From JAKZVK01 sp965261065 (GTDB taxonomy: Bacteria > Acidobacteriota > Terriglobia > Bryobacterales > UBA6623), in contig OZ253444.1 of NCBI GenBank assembly GCA_965261065.1, forward strand, positions 124,001 through 188,000: a stretch of 64,000 nucleotides of DNA, written 5' to 3'. Within the stretch, counting starts at the first letter, position 1; each line of letters begins with the position of its first letter. The notes under the pieces were generated by a model, which saw only the letters and a list, made by a program, of their open reading frames with translations, was not told the DNA's origin and did not search any database. Of this stretch, positions 1-9,108 are shown piece after piece. Both the position numbers and the translations under genes were made by a program.

Positions 1-1
1 G

Positions 2-1246
2 AAGCGATGGTGGGTCGTAGCGCTCCTAAGTTGCGGCATGATCAATGCCTATTTCGACCGGGTCTGCCTGACGATCGCGCTGCCGGTGATGATCACAACC
101 CTGGAGCTGACGCCGACACAGCAGGGAATTGCGCTGGGGGCGTTCTTCTGGAGCTACACCTTCCTGCAGATTCCGTCCGGCATCTGGGTCGACAAGGTCG
201 GCGTACGCAATCCCTACTTCTACGGGAACTTACTTTGGGGACTGGCCTCGGCGGCCACGGCGTTGACGACGGGGCTTTGGTACCTGATTGTGATCCGCCT
301 CGTGCTGGGTTTTGGCGAATCCGTCGTAACACCGTCGAGCATGCGATACATCCGCATGCACTTCGACGAGGAGCAGCGCGGCACGGCCGTGGGACTCTAC
401 ATGACCGGGACCAAGCTGGGCCCCGCGTTCGGGCTGCCCCTGGCCGGCTACCTCATCGAAGCGTACAACTGGCAGACCATGTTCCTGTTCATGGGCTTCG
501 GCGGTCTGGTCATCCTGATCCCTTGGATGGCATGGGTGAAAAAGGACGACATCGCCGCTCTGCCGCAAGCGCAACGCGAGGCCCTCGAGAAGGCGTCCGA
601 GCAGCCGGATTCGAAGTTGCAAAAGGTGAAGACGAGCGAGATTCTTGCCAGCCCGGTGATTTGGGGCGTTATGCTCGGCACCTTTTGCTACATGTACTTC
701 GTCTACTACGGCATGACTTGGATGCCTCGCTATTTCGGCGAGCGCTTCGGCATGTCGATCAAGGACATGAGCTGGTACGGCGGCGTGGCGTTCGGTGGCA
801 TGGCGGTTATGATCTGGGTGGGCGGGTTTGCCGCGGACTGGTTCATCAAACGCGGGTACGATCCGATCAGCGTCCGCAAGGCGTTTACCATCGTGGGCTT
901 CGGCTTCGCGGCCACGCAGACCATCGGCGCGTACGCCGAGGACACGACCTTGATGTTGACGTTTGCCGTCATCTCGATGTGGGGGCTGGGTCTGGCCACG
1001 GCCAACTACTGGGCACTGACGCAAACGCTGATCCCGGGGGGAAGCATCGCCATGGTGGTGGGGATCCAGAATACCGCCGCGAACTTGGCGGGGATTGTGG
1101 CGCCCACGCTCACCGGATGGCTGATCGATCAGACAGGCAGTTTCGACGCCCCGATCAAGGCCGTGGGTTTCTGGCTCTTGCTGGGAGCCGCCGGTTACAT
1201 CTTCCTTGTGCGGCGTAAGTACGCACCGAAATTCAGCACGGTCTGA
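2..1246 (+). CDS. MFS transporter, anion:cation symporter-like, 5' partial
   Basis: Polytopic major facilitator, probably importing an organic anion such as a sugar acid across the inner membrane. The frame is open to the window edge and reads KRWWVVALLSCGMINAYFDR from base 2, the usual first helix of the family, so the start lies outside the window and the internal ATG at 38 is not the true start. About 12 hydrophobic segments are visible, with a long charged loop near codons 185-210 that would separate the two six-helix halves. The D-x-V/GVR loop after helix 2 (WVDKVGVR) fits the MFS signature. It converges on the next gene and the two overlap by 14 bp at their 3' ends. The substrate is not determinable from sequence alone; sugar-acid transport is a family-level guess. 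Confidence 0.85.
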   Translation, partial: KRWWVVALLSCGMINAYFDRVCLTIALPVMITTLELTPTQQGIALGAFFWSYTFLQIPSGIWVDKVGVRNPYFYGNLLWGLASAATALTTGLWYLIVIRLVLGFGESVVTPSSMRYIRMHFDEEQRGTAVGLYMTGTKLGPAFGLPLAGYLIEAYNWQTMFLFMGFGGLVILIPWMAWVKKDDIAALPQAQREALEKASEQPDSKLQKVKTSEILASPVIWGVMLGTFCYMYFVYYGMTWMPRYFGERFGMSIKDMSWYGGVAFGGMAVMIWVGGFAADWFIKRGYDPISVRKAFTIVGFGFAATQTIGAYAEDTTLMLTFAVISMWGLGLATANYWALTQTLIPGGSIAMVVGIQNTAANLAGIVAPTLTGWLIDQTGSFDAPIKAVGFWLLLGAAGYIFLVRRKYAPKFSTV

Positions 1247-3638
1247 GCCCGCTCGGGCGACCTCTTTGGCGCGGCGGCTTGAGCAGTTCGCGTAGCTCCG
1301 GGTGGGTCTCGACAAGCTGTGGCTCAATGGCGACGGCTCGGCGGAGATGGTCGAGAGCTTTCTCGGCGTTGTCCGCCGAAAGCCCATCCACCGGGAGCCC
1401 ATTGGCCGAGAGCAGCGCGACGCCCAGGTTGTAGTGCGCCTGCGCCGAGTCGGGCTTGATGCGAAGGGCTTCGCGGAAGTGGTGGATCGCCTCGGCTGTC
1501 TTACCTTGGGAGAACAAAGCGTTGGCTAGGTTGTAGTGGGCTTCGGCGTGATCGGGATCGAGTTGCAGCGCGCGGCCGTAATGATCGATGGCTTCGTCGG
1601 CGAGGCCTTGGGAGGCGAGCGCCAGACCCAGGTTCGCGTGTGCGTCGGCGTAGTCCGGCTTCAGGCGCAGTGCTTCACGGAAGTGCTCGATCGCTTCGTC
1701 GAGACGGCCCCGGGCGAACAGCTCGACGCCCAGGTTGACATGGGCTTCGGTGTGAGCCGGATGGAGGCGCAGCGCTTGTTCGTAGTGCTCGATCGCCTGC
1801 TCGGGTTTGCCCAGTGACGCGAGGGCGAGTCCGAGGTTGGCGTGGGCGTCGGCGCCGTTTGGGTCGGCTTGCAAAACCTGCCGCAGGTGCGGGACGGCCT
1901 CTTCGGGGCGGCCTTGGCTGACCAGCTCAATCCCCAGCAATGTCCGGGCATCCACATTGCCCGGTGCGAGTTCCAGAGCCCGCAGGAAGTGGCGCTCCGC
2001 TTCCGCCGGCGCACCCGACACCGACTCGATTTGGCCCAATACGCTGTAGGTCTCCGAATCCTCCCCCAGAGCTTCGAGCGCTTGCACGGCCAGCCGCCGC
2101 GCTTCGTCCAGTTGCCCGGTCCACGAGAAGACCCGTGCCAGATTCCGCAATGACTGCCCGTGGGCCGTCGAGTCGACGCGGGCCCCCACCCGTCGCGCCG
2201 CAGCCTCAATGGCGTCGGCGTTCCACTTTACGGACGGTTCCAAGATCCCATCACGCTGCATGGTTTCGATCAGTTGAAGTGCCAAGTGGCGGTGGCCTTC
2301 GAGCGTGGGATGCACGTGGTCGAGGAACAGGTCGGCCCCGGGGATTCCATTCGGCGCCCGGCTCTCGGTCCATTGGGCGAAGTCGATCAGCGGGACTCCC
2401 TGTTCGGTCGCTACCTCGGCTGCCACACGCTTGATCTCGCTGGGGGCCCGTAGTGGACAGATATCCTCGTCGATCGCGCGCTGAAAGGCGGCCTTCGCGT
2501 CGTCCCAGCGTTCCAGCTCCTGGAGCGCCAAACCTCGTTGGTAGTGAAGCTCGGCGTAACGATTGTCGATAGCGGCGGCCTCTTCAAGCGCCGCCAGAGC
2601 CGCCTCGGTCCCGCCACTGTTCATCGCGTCGATCCCTTTTCGGTAGAGAGTCTCAAAGCGCCCGGGCTCGTCCGCACTCAATCCGGCCGCACTCAGGCCG
2701 ACCGCGCTCAGACCGGCTGCGTGCTCGCTCTTGAAAGGTGAGCAGTCTTTCAGGTTCGATGCCGGGACGACCAGGAGCACCCTGGCGCCCGCCGATTGCG
2801 CCGAGCCGATCATGCGATTGAGATTGAACCGAAAGTGCTCGACCACCTGACGGCGCCACTCGTCATCGCGCGTATATTCGCTGGGCCCGACACTGTGGGC
2901 GAGTACTGTATCGACCTCGCTCGGCAACACCGGCCGGCCGCCAACGTGCTTGCCTGCCGGGGGCGTTCCTGCGATGCGCTGGGCCGTGGCCCAGATGCGC
3001 GTGCGGCTCAGCAGCCCGGCCGCTTTGGTGAGCGCCGGCGGCGTCTCGATGAGTGTGGGGTAGGTGCGCCGCTCGAGGAATTCGTTGTGCCCGGTGTAGA
3101 TGACGAACAGGTCGGGCTCGTAGCGGGTCAGTTCCTCCATCACGACCGCCAGACGATAGCTCGCGTAACTGACACCGCCGGCGTTGATGACTTCCCAGTT
3201 CCGGCTCGGGTCGGCTGCCGGCAGGAACTCGCGCAGCCATCCGCTGAACGAGCCCCGGTCGTCGTAGGGGCGTCCGTAGGTGGTCGACCCGCCCAGGCTG
3301 AAGATGCGGTAGGTCCCGGCGGCTTTGGTCTTCGGGAACCTCTGTTCGTTGAACCAGCGCCGCTTGTTCGGGGCCGTCACCATCCAAGCCCGTCCGTCGG
3401 CGCCCGCCTCCTCCACAAAGAGGGGGATGTTCGAGGCGAAGCCGACGTACGGATCGGCGTCTCTGAGCGGCGGTTCGAACCCCAGGCCCGCGAGCACGGC
3501 TTCGAGTAGACCGAAGAACGCGCCGACGGTCAACAGGGAGAAAACCAGCTTCTTGACTGGCGAGAGTTTCGCGTCCCGGGAATGGCTGGCCACCGAGAGC
3601 TCGGCGTCAGTGCCGCGTTTCCTGGGTGCCCGTTTCAC
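1233..3638 (-). CDS. SGNH/GDSL hydrolase-like protein with TPR repeats
   Basis: 801 residues from a GTG start. An N-terminal signal-anchor (about residues 28-50) precedes an SGNH-hydrolase fold: block I FSLGGSTTYG near 113, the block III pattern TGHNE near 182, and the D-x-x-H motif DHVHP near 440, consistent with a Ser-Asp-His esterase. TPR-like units sit in a central insert (about 325-390), and a tandem array of 34-residue TPRs (A-x-A-H-x-N-L-G type) fills residues 490-790. Short repeats of the form A/V-G-L-S-A occur inside the insert (about 306-320) and again near the C-terminus. Probably anchored to the membrane with its domains outside. Esterase or acyltransferase activity is inferred from the motifs; the substrate is unknown. 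Confidence 0.8.
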   Translation of the reverse strand: MKRAPRKRGTDAELSVASHSRDAKLSPVKKLVFSLLTVGAFFGLLEAVLAGLGFEPPLRDADPYVGFASNIPLFVEEAGADGRAWMVTAPNKRRWFNEQRFPKTKAAGTYRIFSLGGSTTYGRPYDDRGSFSGWLREFLPAADPSRNWEVINAGGVSYASYRLAVVMEELTRYEPDLFVIYTGHNEFLERRTYPTLIETPPALTKAAGLLSRTRIWATAQRIAGTPPAGKHVGGRPVLPSEVDTVLAHSVGPSEYTRDDEWRRQVVEHFRFNLNRMIGSAQSAGARVLLVVPASNLKDCSPFKSEHAAGLSAVGLSAAGLSADEPGRFETLYRKGIDAMNSGGTEAALAALEEAAAIDNRYAELHYQRGLALQELERWDDAKAAFQRAIDEDICPLRAPSEIKRVAAEVATEQGVPLIDFAQWTESRAPNGIPGADLFLDHVHPTLEGHRHLALQLIETMQRDGILEPSVKWNADAIEAAARRVGARVDSTAHGQSLRNLARVFSWTGQLDEARRLAVQALEALGEDSETYSVLGQIESVSGAPAEAERHFLRALELAPGNVDARTLLGIELVSQGRPEEAVPHLRQVLQADPNGADAHANLGLALASLGKPEQAIEHYEQALRLHPAHTEAHVNLGVELFARGRLDEAIEHFREALRLKPDYADAHANLGLALASQGLADEAIDHYGRALQLDPDHAEAHYNLANALFSQGKTAEAIHHFREALRIKPDSAQAHYNLGVALLSANGLPVDGLSADNAEKALDHLRRAVAIEPQLVETHPELRELLKPPRQRGRPSGLRPC

Positions 3639-3842
3639 TGCGAGGATCCCATCAGAATCCTTGACTTCAGAATCCTACTGTGGCGCGGCCTCGGAATCGA
3701 GAACTCCCAAAGGCATGGTCGAAAGATTTCTCTAGCAGCAGCTTGGATTCGGGCTTGCACTGAGTATACGGCAGACACGGCGCTGCCACTCATCCTGCGG
3801 GGAGCGCATCCTCCCGCCGGTGGAAGAGTCTCGCGAACTCCC

Positions 3843-3947
3843 ATAGCAGCCCGTGGTGAAAGCGAGGTTTCTTGTCACGCCCGTTAGACACACCCACCTG
3901 TTGCGGCAGGTCGAGCAGGCGGGCACGGCATGCCGTGCCCCTACATT
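3843..3947 (-). repeat. Composite dispersed repeat containing a REP-like palindrome
   Basis: In the gap 3639..4046, which has no convincing gene, the perfect 20-bp palindrome GGGCACGGCATGCCGTGCCC lies at 3921..3940, flanked by CTACAT. Read on the minus strand it is followed by a trailer resembling the one after the same palindrome at 60083..60175 (both contain a version of TTTYACCACRGGCTGCTA). The shared order palindrome-then-trailer suggests one composite non-coding repeat present at least twice here. Confidence 0.7.
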
Positions 3948-4046
3948 GCGATTCGCACGGTTCTCGTTCTCGCCACGGGCTGCTAGGTGACCTCTCGCGT
4001 TGACACCCACCGACCCCCCTGATAGATTGGCGGCTAAGAGGTTTCG

Positions 4047-6809
4047 ATGAATACCATCGTGAAGATATGGGCCTTGATGTTGGCTCTTGGCTGGGTTTCG
4101 TTAGGCTCGAGCTCGTTGTGGGCCGCAGCCGTTGGGGATCAGGCCAAGCTCGAATTCTTCGAGATGAAGATCCGGCCGCTGCTGGCCAACACGTGCTACG
4201 CCTGCCACACAAACTCAAAGATGGGCGGGTTGCGGCTCGACTCGCGCCAGTCGATGGTTCGCGGTGGAAGTTCCGGCCCGGCGATTCGGCCCGGCAACGC
4301 CACGGGAAGCATCATGATTCAGGCCGTCACGCACACCCACGACAGCCTCAAGATGCCGCCAACGGGCCAGAAGCTGACCGATGACCAGATTGTAGCTCTC
4401 ACGACGTGGGTGCAGGACGGGGCCGCCTGGCCCGACGAAAATCTTCCGCCGACGATGGGCGAAACCAGCAAGTATGAGATCCGGCCCGAGCAGCGCGCGT
4501 TTTGGTCGTTCCGGCCGGTGTCGAAACCGGGTCTGCCGGCGGTGAAGAATAAGCCGTGGGTCCGCCAGCCGGCCGACCGCTTCGTCCTGGCGAAACTCGA
4601 GTCCGAGGGCCTCGAGCCCGTGCCGGCGGCGGACAAGCGGACGCTGATCCGTCGAGCGACGTTTGACCTGGTCGGGCTGCCGCCCACGCCCGAGGAGATC
4701 GCCGCCTTCCTCGCCGACGATTCGCCCAAGGCCTTCGAGACCGTGGTCGAACGCCTGCTCGCTTCGCCCCACTATGGGGAACGTTGGGGGCGTTATTGGC
4801 TCGACCTGGCGCGTTACTCCGACGGCAAGCTTGGCACTCGCGTGGATGATCCCTACCCCAACGCCTACCGATATCGCGATTGGGTCATCCAGGCTTTCAA
4901 CGACGACTTGCCCTACGATCAGTTCGTCCGCGCGCAGCTTGCCGCGGATCTACTGCCTGAGCCGCAGCGCGAGAAGCATCTCGCGGCGCTCGGCTTCCAT
5001 GCCTTCGTACCGAGGGGCGATGACCGCGTGGATGTGACGACCAGGACCTTCTTGGGTCTGACCGTCGGTTGCGCCCAGTGCCATGACCACAAGTACGACC
5101 CGATTCCCACCAAAGACTTCTACTCGCTGCAGGGTGTTTTCTCGAGTAGTGCGTATCACGAATATCCGCTGGCGCCCGAGGAGCGTGTCAAGGCCTACAA
5201 GAAGGCAAAGAAAGCCATCGCCGACAAGAAGGCCGCGATCACAAAGTTCATTGAGAAGCAATCGGCGCAGTTGGCCGACGTGTTGTTTGAACAGACGGCC
5301 GAGTACATGACCGCCGCTTGGCAAGTGATGAGCGGCGCCCAGCCCGATGCGACCGCGGCTGCCGCCAAGGACGGACTGATTCCGGAAGTTGTCGAGAGGT
5401 GGGTCGTCTACCTGAAGTCGGACAAGGAGCACGAGCGCCTTGACGAGTTCGATGCCGCGGTCGCCCGAGGCGCAACGCTCGAGCAGGTGACGGAACTCGC
5501 CGAAGAGGCCGAGAGGCTGGCCGTCGCCATCAACACCGAGAAGAAAGAGCTCGAAGACCGCAACTACGTCAAGCTCGGCGGGGCCAAAGGCGTGGCCGAC
5601 GAGCGGACCCGCCAGTACACCAACCTCGAGTTTCTCGACCTCAAGAAGTGGTACCTCTGGCGCGACCTGGCGTTCGAGCCCAACACGCGGAACGGTTTCC
5701 GGTTCGAGGGCGGTGTTTTCTACTTTGGGGAGAAAGCGACCGACCGGGAGGGAGTCGCGGAGGAAGGCAGAAAAATCGACCGCTTCTTGAGCGGCGTGTG
5801 GAAGCAGCATCTCGATCGCCTGCGGACCGAGTTGAAGCAGCTCGAAGAGGCGCTACCGGAAGCGTACCCGTTCGTGCACGGATATAAAGAGGCCGAGAAG
5901 ATCAAGGACCTGCAGGTCCACATCCGCGGCGACAAGGACGACCTCGGCGAACTGGCGCCGCGGCGGTTCCTGCACATCTTGAGCGCGGTAGAGCCGGAGC
6001 GGTTCGAGCACGGCAGCGGCCGCTTGGAGCTGGCCGGGCGCATCGCCGACTCCGAAAACCCATTGACGGCCCGGGTGATGGTGAACCGCATCTGGCAGCA
6101 TCACTTTGGTCAGGGCCTTGTGCGCACGCCGAGCAACTTCGGGCAGCTTGGCGAGCGGCCGACCCATCCCGAATTGCTCGACTACCTGGCGGCGCGCTTC
6201 GTGGAAAGCGGCTGGTCGATGAAAGCCGTCCATCGCGAGATCATGCTGTCTTCGACTTACCGGCTGAGCAGCGGGCACATTGCCACGAACTTCGAGCGAG
6301 ATCCTGACAACAAGTTGCTGTGGCGCGCGAACCTGATCAACCGTTTGGACGCCGAAGCCCTGAGGGACGCGATTCTCGCCGTAGCGGGAAGTCTCGACCG
6401 AACCCAGGGCGGCGAGCCTGAAGACTTCAAGGACGACAACCACCGCCGTACCGTGTATGTACGCGTTCGGCGCACGCAACCCAACCGCGCGATGACGCTG
6501 TTCGACTTCCCCGACCCCAACAACACCAGCGAGAAACGCCTCGTGACCGTGGGGCCCATGCAGCGGCTTTACTTCCTCAACAGCAGCTTCGTGATGGGCC
6601 AGGCCGAGGCCTTGGCGAAGCGCTTGGCAGGCGAGGCCGGGGACAACGACCGGGCCAGGATCCAGCGCGCCTATGAGCTGCTCTATGGCCGTTTGCCATC
6701 GAAAGCCGAGACGAAGACCGGCATGCAGTACTTGAAAAAAGGATCAAACGCGTGGACTCAGTACGCCCAGGTACTGCTGGCGTCGACCGAGTTTAGCTCC
6801 ATCAACTAG
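4047..6809 (+). CDS. Secreted DUF1549/DUF1553 protein with cytochrome c-like domain
   Basis: 920 residues with a signal peptide (about 1-27). A planctomycete-type cytochrome c (PSCyt1) segment follows, with one heme-binding CYACH near residue 51 and a possible distal Met in DSLKMPPTGQ near 110. Then come the DUF1549 (about 165-370) and DUF1553 (about 640-890) regions, with a charged coiled segment between them. These proteins are usually encoded next to DUF1501 proteins and are predicted to act outside the cytoplasm, possibly in polymer degradation; no reaction is established. Here the expected partner lies 3.9 kb downstream (10747..12120) behind two minus-strand genes and an insertion sequence. 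An AAGAGG precedes the ATG by 7 bases. The gene ends with TAG. Confidence 0.9.
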   Translation: MNTIVKIWALMLALGWVSLGSSSLWAAAVGDQAKLEFFEMKIRPLLANTCYACHTNSKMGGLRLDSRQSMVRGGSSGPAIRPGNATGSIMIQAVTHTHDSLKMPPTGQKLTDDQIVALTTWVQDGAAWPDENLPPTMGETSKYEIRPEQRAFWSFRPVSKPGLPAVKNKPWVRQPADRFVLAKLESEGLEPVPAADKRTLIRRATFDLVGLPPTPEEIAAFLADDSPKAFETVVERLLASPHYGERWGRYWLDLARYSDGKLGTRVDDPYPNAYRYRDWVIQAFNDDLPYDQFVRAQLAADLLPEPQREKHLAALGFHAFVPRGDDRVDVTTRTFLGLTVGCAQCHDHKYDPIPTKDFYSLQGVFSSSAYHEYPLAPEERVKAYKKAKKAIADKKAAITKFIEKQSAQLADVLFEQTAEYMTAAWQVMSGAQPDATAAAAKDGLIPEVVERWVVYLKSDKEHERLDEFDAAVARGATLEQVTELAEEAERLAVAINTEKKELEDRNYVKLGGAKGVADERTRQYTNLEFLDLKKWYLWRDLAFEPNTRNGFRFEGGVFYFGEKATDREGVAEEGRKIDRFLSGVWKQHLDRLRTELKQLEEALPEAYPFVHGYKEAEKIKDLQVHIRGDKDDLGELAPRRFLHILSAVEPERFEHGSGRLELAGRIADSENPLTARVMVNRIWQHHFGQGLVRTPSNFGQLGERPTHPELLDYLAARFVESGWSMKAVHREIMLSSTYRLSSGHIATNFERDPDNKLLWRANLINRLDAEALRDAILAVAGSLDRTQGGEPEDFKDDNHRRTVYVRVRRTQPNRAMTLFDFPDPNNTSEKRLVTVGPMQRLYFLNSSFVMGQAEALAKRLAGEAGDNDRARIQRAYELLYGRLPSKAETKTGMQYLKKGSNAWTQYAQVLLASTEFSSIN

Positions 6810-6853
6810 AGGCCCTCGCGCGGGTTCGAAGGGGGCGGAGACAGGGCTCCTCG

Positions 6854-7762
6854 CTACGGTTTCTTGCGCAAGTAGCCGCCGCGGTTGAAGGACATAAGCA
6901 GTTTTTCCCTACTGGTGTCGACGACAAACCGATCGTCCTCCGCCAAGAAGGCTTGGAGGGCCTCGTTGGGGCCGGGCCCCCAGTCGGGGAGGATCGGGTT
7001 GCCGTTGAAGTGTGTGTCTTCGACAACCAGGTACGACCCCGCCGTGACGACTTCGCTGTAGATGCGCAGCTCGGCCAAGACGTGGTCGCGGCGGTGGTCG
7101 GAGTCGAGAGCCACCATGACCGTGTCGCCCTCCCGGATGAACGATTTCACCTGCTCGACGATCTCCTCGGAGGTCGAGGAGCCCAGCAGGTAGTGGACCC
7201 TCGGGTGATCGGGCCGCGCCTTGTGCTCGACGATGTCGATGCTCACCACCTGGCCGTGTCCCACAGCGTCGAGGATCGACGCCAGGAAGAACGCGCTGCC
7301 GCCCTTGTACGTACCGGCTTCCACGATCACATCGGGACGAACCTCGTGGACGCTCTCGTGGATAGTCGGTATCCCCACGGTGAGGAGGACGCCCACAACG
7401 GGCAGGGCGAGCGCCGCCCGGAACCGTCCCGCGGCGGCCGTGGCGTGGAGCGTGGCGAGCAGGACCGGCGTCCAGCAAGGGTCAATGTAGTCGAAGCGCG
7501 CCAGCGCGATGGGTAGGGCGATGGCGACGAGCAAGACGGCGGCCTTGGCCACGGTCAGCCCGCGGAGCCGGCCAACGAGGGTAGCGGTGCGACCCGCCGA
7601 CGCCGCCCATATCGCCACCGATAGCCACACGGCTGCCCCGAGCAGAAACGACAGGTGGTCGGCGTGGACGAAGGAATGAGAGGCGGCCCGTTGGAGCCCC
7701 CACAGAAAAACCAGTAGCGCGATGGCGAGCGGCGCGCGACTCCACCATCCTTCACGGTCCAT
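6854..7762 (-). CDS. CmcI-like methyltransferase/hydroxylase with N-terminal membrane segments
   Basis: 302 residues. Residues 1-130 are hydrophobic with about four membrane segments. From about 135 the sequence matches the cephalosporin hydroxylase (CmcI)/rhamnosyl O-methyltransferase family: VIVEAGTYKGGSA is the SAM-binding glycine loop, VSIDIVEHK the acidic strand 2, VALDSDHRRDHV a metal-binding-type segment, and VVEDTHFNG the late motif. The usual CmcI family member is soluble and about 230 residues long, so the membrane extension is unusual and suggests a methyltransferase tethered to the inner membrane, perhaps acting on a glycan or lipid. The exact reaction cannot be read from sequence. 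It converges with the DUF1553 gene and leaves only 44 bp between them. Confidence 0.75.
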   Translation of the reverse strand: MDREGWWSRAPLAIALLVFLWGLQRAASHSFVHADHLSFLLGAAVWLSVAIWAASAGRTATLVGRLRGLTVAKAAVLLVAIALPIALARFDYIDPCWTPVLLATLHATAAAGRFRAALALPVVGVLLTVGIPTIHESVHEVRPDVIVEAGTYKGGSAFFLASILDAVGHGQVVSIDIVEHKARPDHPRVHYLLGSSTSEEIVEQVKSFIREGDTVMVALDSDHRRDHVLAELRIYSEVVTAGSYLVVEDTHFNGNPILPDWGPGPNEALQAFLAEDDRFVVDTSREKLLMSFNRGGYLRKKP

Positions 7763-7865
7763 TGCCCGGTCTCCTTGCCCGGGACGGAAACTGATCCCGG
7801 AACAGAGAGCATACCAGCCGCGCGCCCGCGCGCCGGTCAGTGAGGGGGCAACTTAGCGTAGCGCT

Positions 7866-8987
7866 TCAGCGCGACGGGATGCGGGGCAGGGGCTCGGACC
7901 GGTCGCCGCGAATGTCGTTCACTTCGATTTCCAGATCGAGAGGAATCTCGGCTGCTTCTTCCAGCGTGAGCACTCCGGCTTGTATGAGTTGTCCCAACAG
8001 TTCAGCGTGCGCGGCATGCACCTGTTGGCGAAAGGAAGTGACATCCCGCAGAAAGGGTGCGGGCCCGAGCCAGTCGATCGTCAGCTTCTGGGACGCTTGC
8101 AGAGGTAGGACGGCGAGCGGGAGGTAGAGCAAGGCGGCCAGATAGCGCAGCCTCTCCCTATCACGCCGAGGGCTAATCTCAAGTGAAGTAGTGGGAAGCA
8201 CCATCCGGGCTCCCGGCACGGAGTTGATGCGCCGCGAGAAGACAGGGTAGGGGCCGGGCGCCATCACTACCGCATCGCGCACTACGTTGTGGCTCTGCGC
8301 AAGACCGTAGGCCGATGGAGAGGGATAGTCGACCGGGGTTTTGTCACCCATGTGGTTCCGAGGCGCACGGTCGAGGCTGCTCCCTCCCCCTCCTCCCGCT
8401 CCGTACCCACCCCCGCCGCCGTACACTTGAACCACCGCCGTCACCCGCAGGCCTGTCAGCAGACTAGCCGCGAATCCCGGTGCTCTGACTTCCGCCAACA
8501 GGTTGCTGATGGCCATCCACCGAACATCCGGTAGAGAGCGATCCAACAGAGCGGAGAGCTGAGCCTTGTACCGCTTCGGGGCTCTGGAAAACAAAACGAG
8601 CACCTCGTCGGGAAAGGCTTCGAAGTGGGGCAGCAGGGTTTCAGGGTCCGGGCGGGCCCTGAGCCGAATCAGCGCGTCCAGCGCGGCCCGCCGCATCAGG
8701 CTTCGCTCTAGCGATGAGCCGAACGGCTGCGGCTCGAGGATTCGTTCGAGAGCGGGGATGTGGTTGGTGAAGCCGTGCTTCCCCACCAGGTAAGCGCCCC
8801 AGGTCTTGTCCCTGAGGTCTTGCGATGCCAGCAGCTCTTGGACCTGGGCCTCGAGCGCCTTCTTGGGCTCCTCGGAATACGGGAAGACTCCCGAGGAGAG
8901 ATTGATCTTGCTTGGGGCCGACCAGGCCGGAAGAACCGCCGCGGCCGCCAACAGCATAGCTGAGAGCCTTTGGTGTCGTGTCACGAT
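7866..8987 (-). CDS. Hypothetical secreted protein with HEAT-like segment
   Basis: About 370 residues; not recognised as a named family. A signal peptide (hydrophobic run ending in PAWSA) opens the protein. Residues 30-190 look helical and HEAT-like (repeated L-E-R/L-L-x-R patterns), followed by a glycine-rich linker (GGGGGYGAGGGGG) and a C-terminal half without repeats. The start is uncertain: GTG 8987 gives a positively charged signal-peptide n-region, TTG 8996 and ATG 8957 are alternatives, and none has a clear Shine-Dalgarno. It is divergent from the DUF1501 gene. Before the insertion sequence landed, the two would have been separated by only about 160 bp and may have shared a promoter region. 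Confidence 0.6.
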   Translation of the reverse strand: MVTRHQRLSAMLLAAAAVLPAWSAPSKINLSSGVFPYSEEPKKALEAQVQELLASQDLRDKTWGAYLVGKHGFTNHIPALERILEPQPFGSSLERSLMRRAALDALIRLRARPDPETLLPHFEAFPDEVLVLFSRAPKRYKAQLSALLDRSLPDVRWMAISNLLAEVRAPGFAASLLTGLRVTAVVQVYGGGGGYGAGGGGGSSLDRAPRNHMGDKTPVDYPSPSAYGLAQSHNVVRDAVVMAPGPYPVFSRRINSVPGARMVLPTTSLEISPRRDRERLRYLAALLYLPLAVLPLQASQKLTIDWLGPAPFLRDVTSFRQQVHAAHAELLGQLIQAGVLTLEEAAEIPLDLEIEVNDIRGDRSEPLPRIPSR

Positions 8988-9108
8988 GCGCAACACGCAT
9001 CACACGGCCGCAAAGTTTCGCCGGAACTGTTGAAGCCCAATGATAATGTCCCCTTGAGCGCCCAATAGAAATGTCCCCTACTCTGAGGCTCCGAAGGAGG
9101 AGCCGAGA

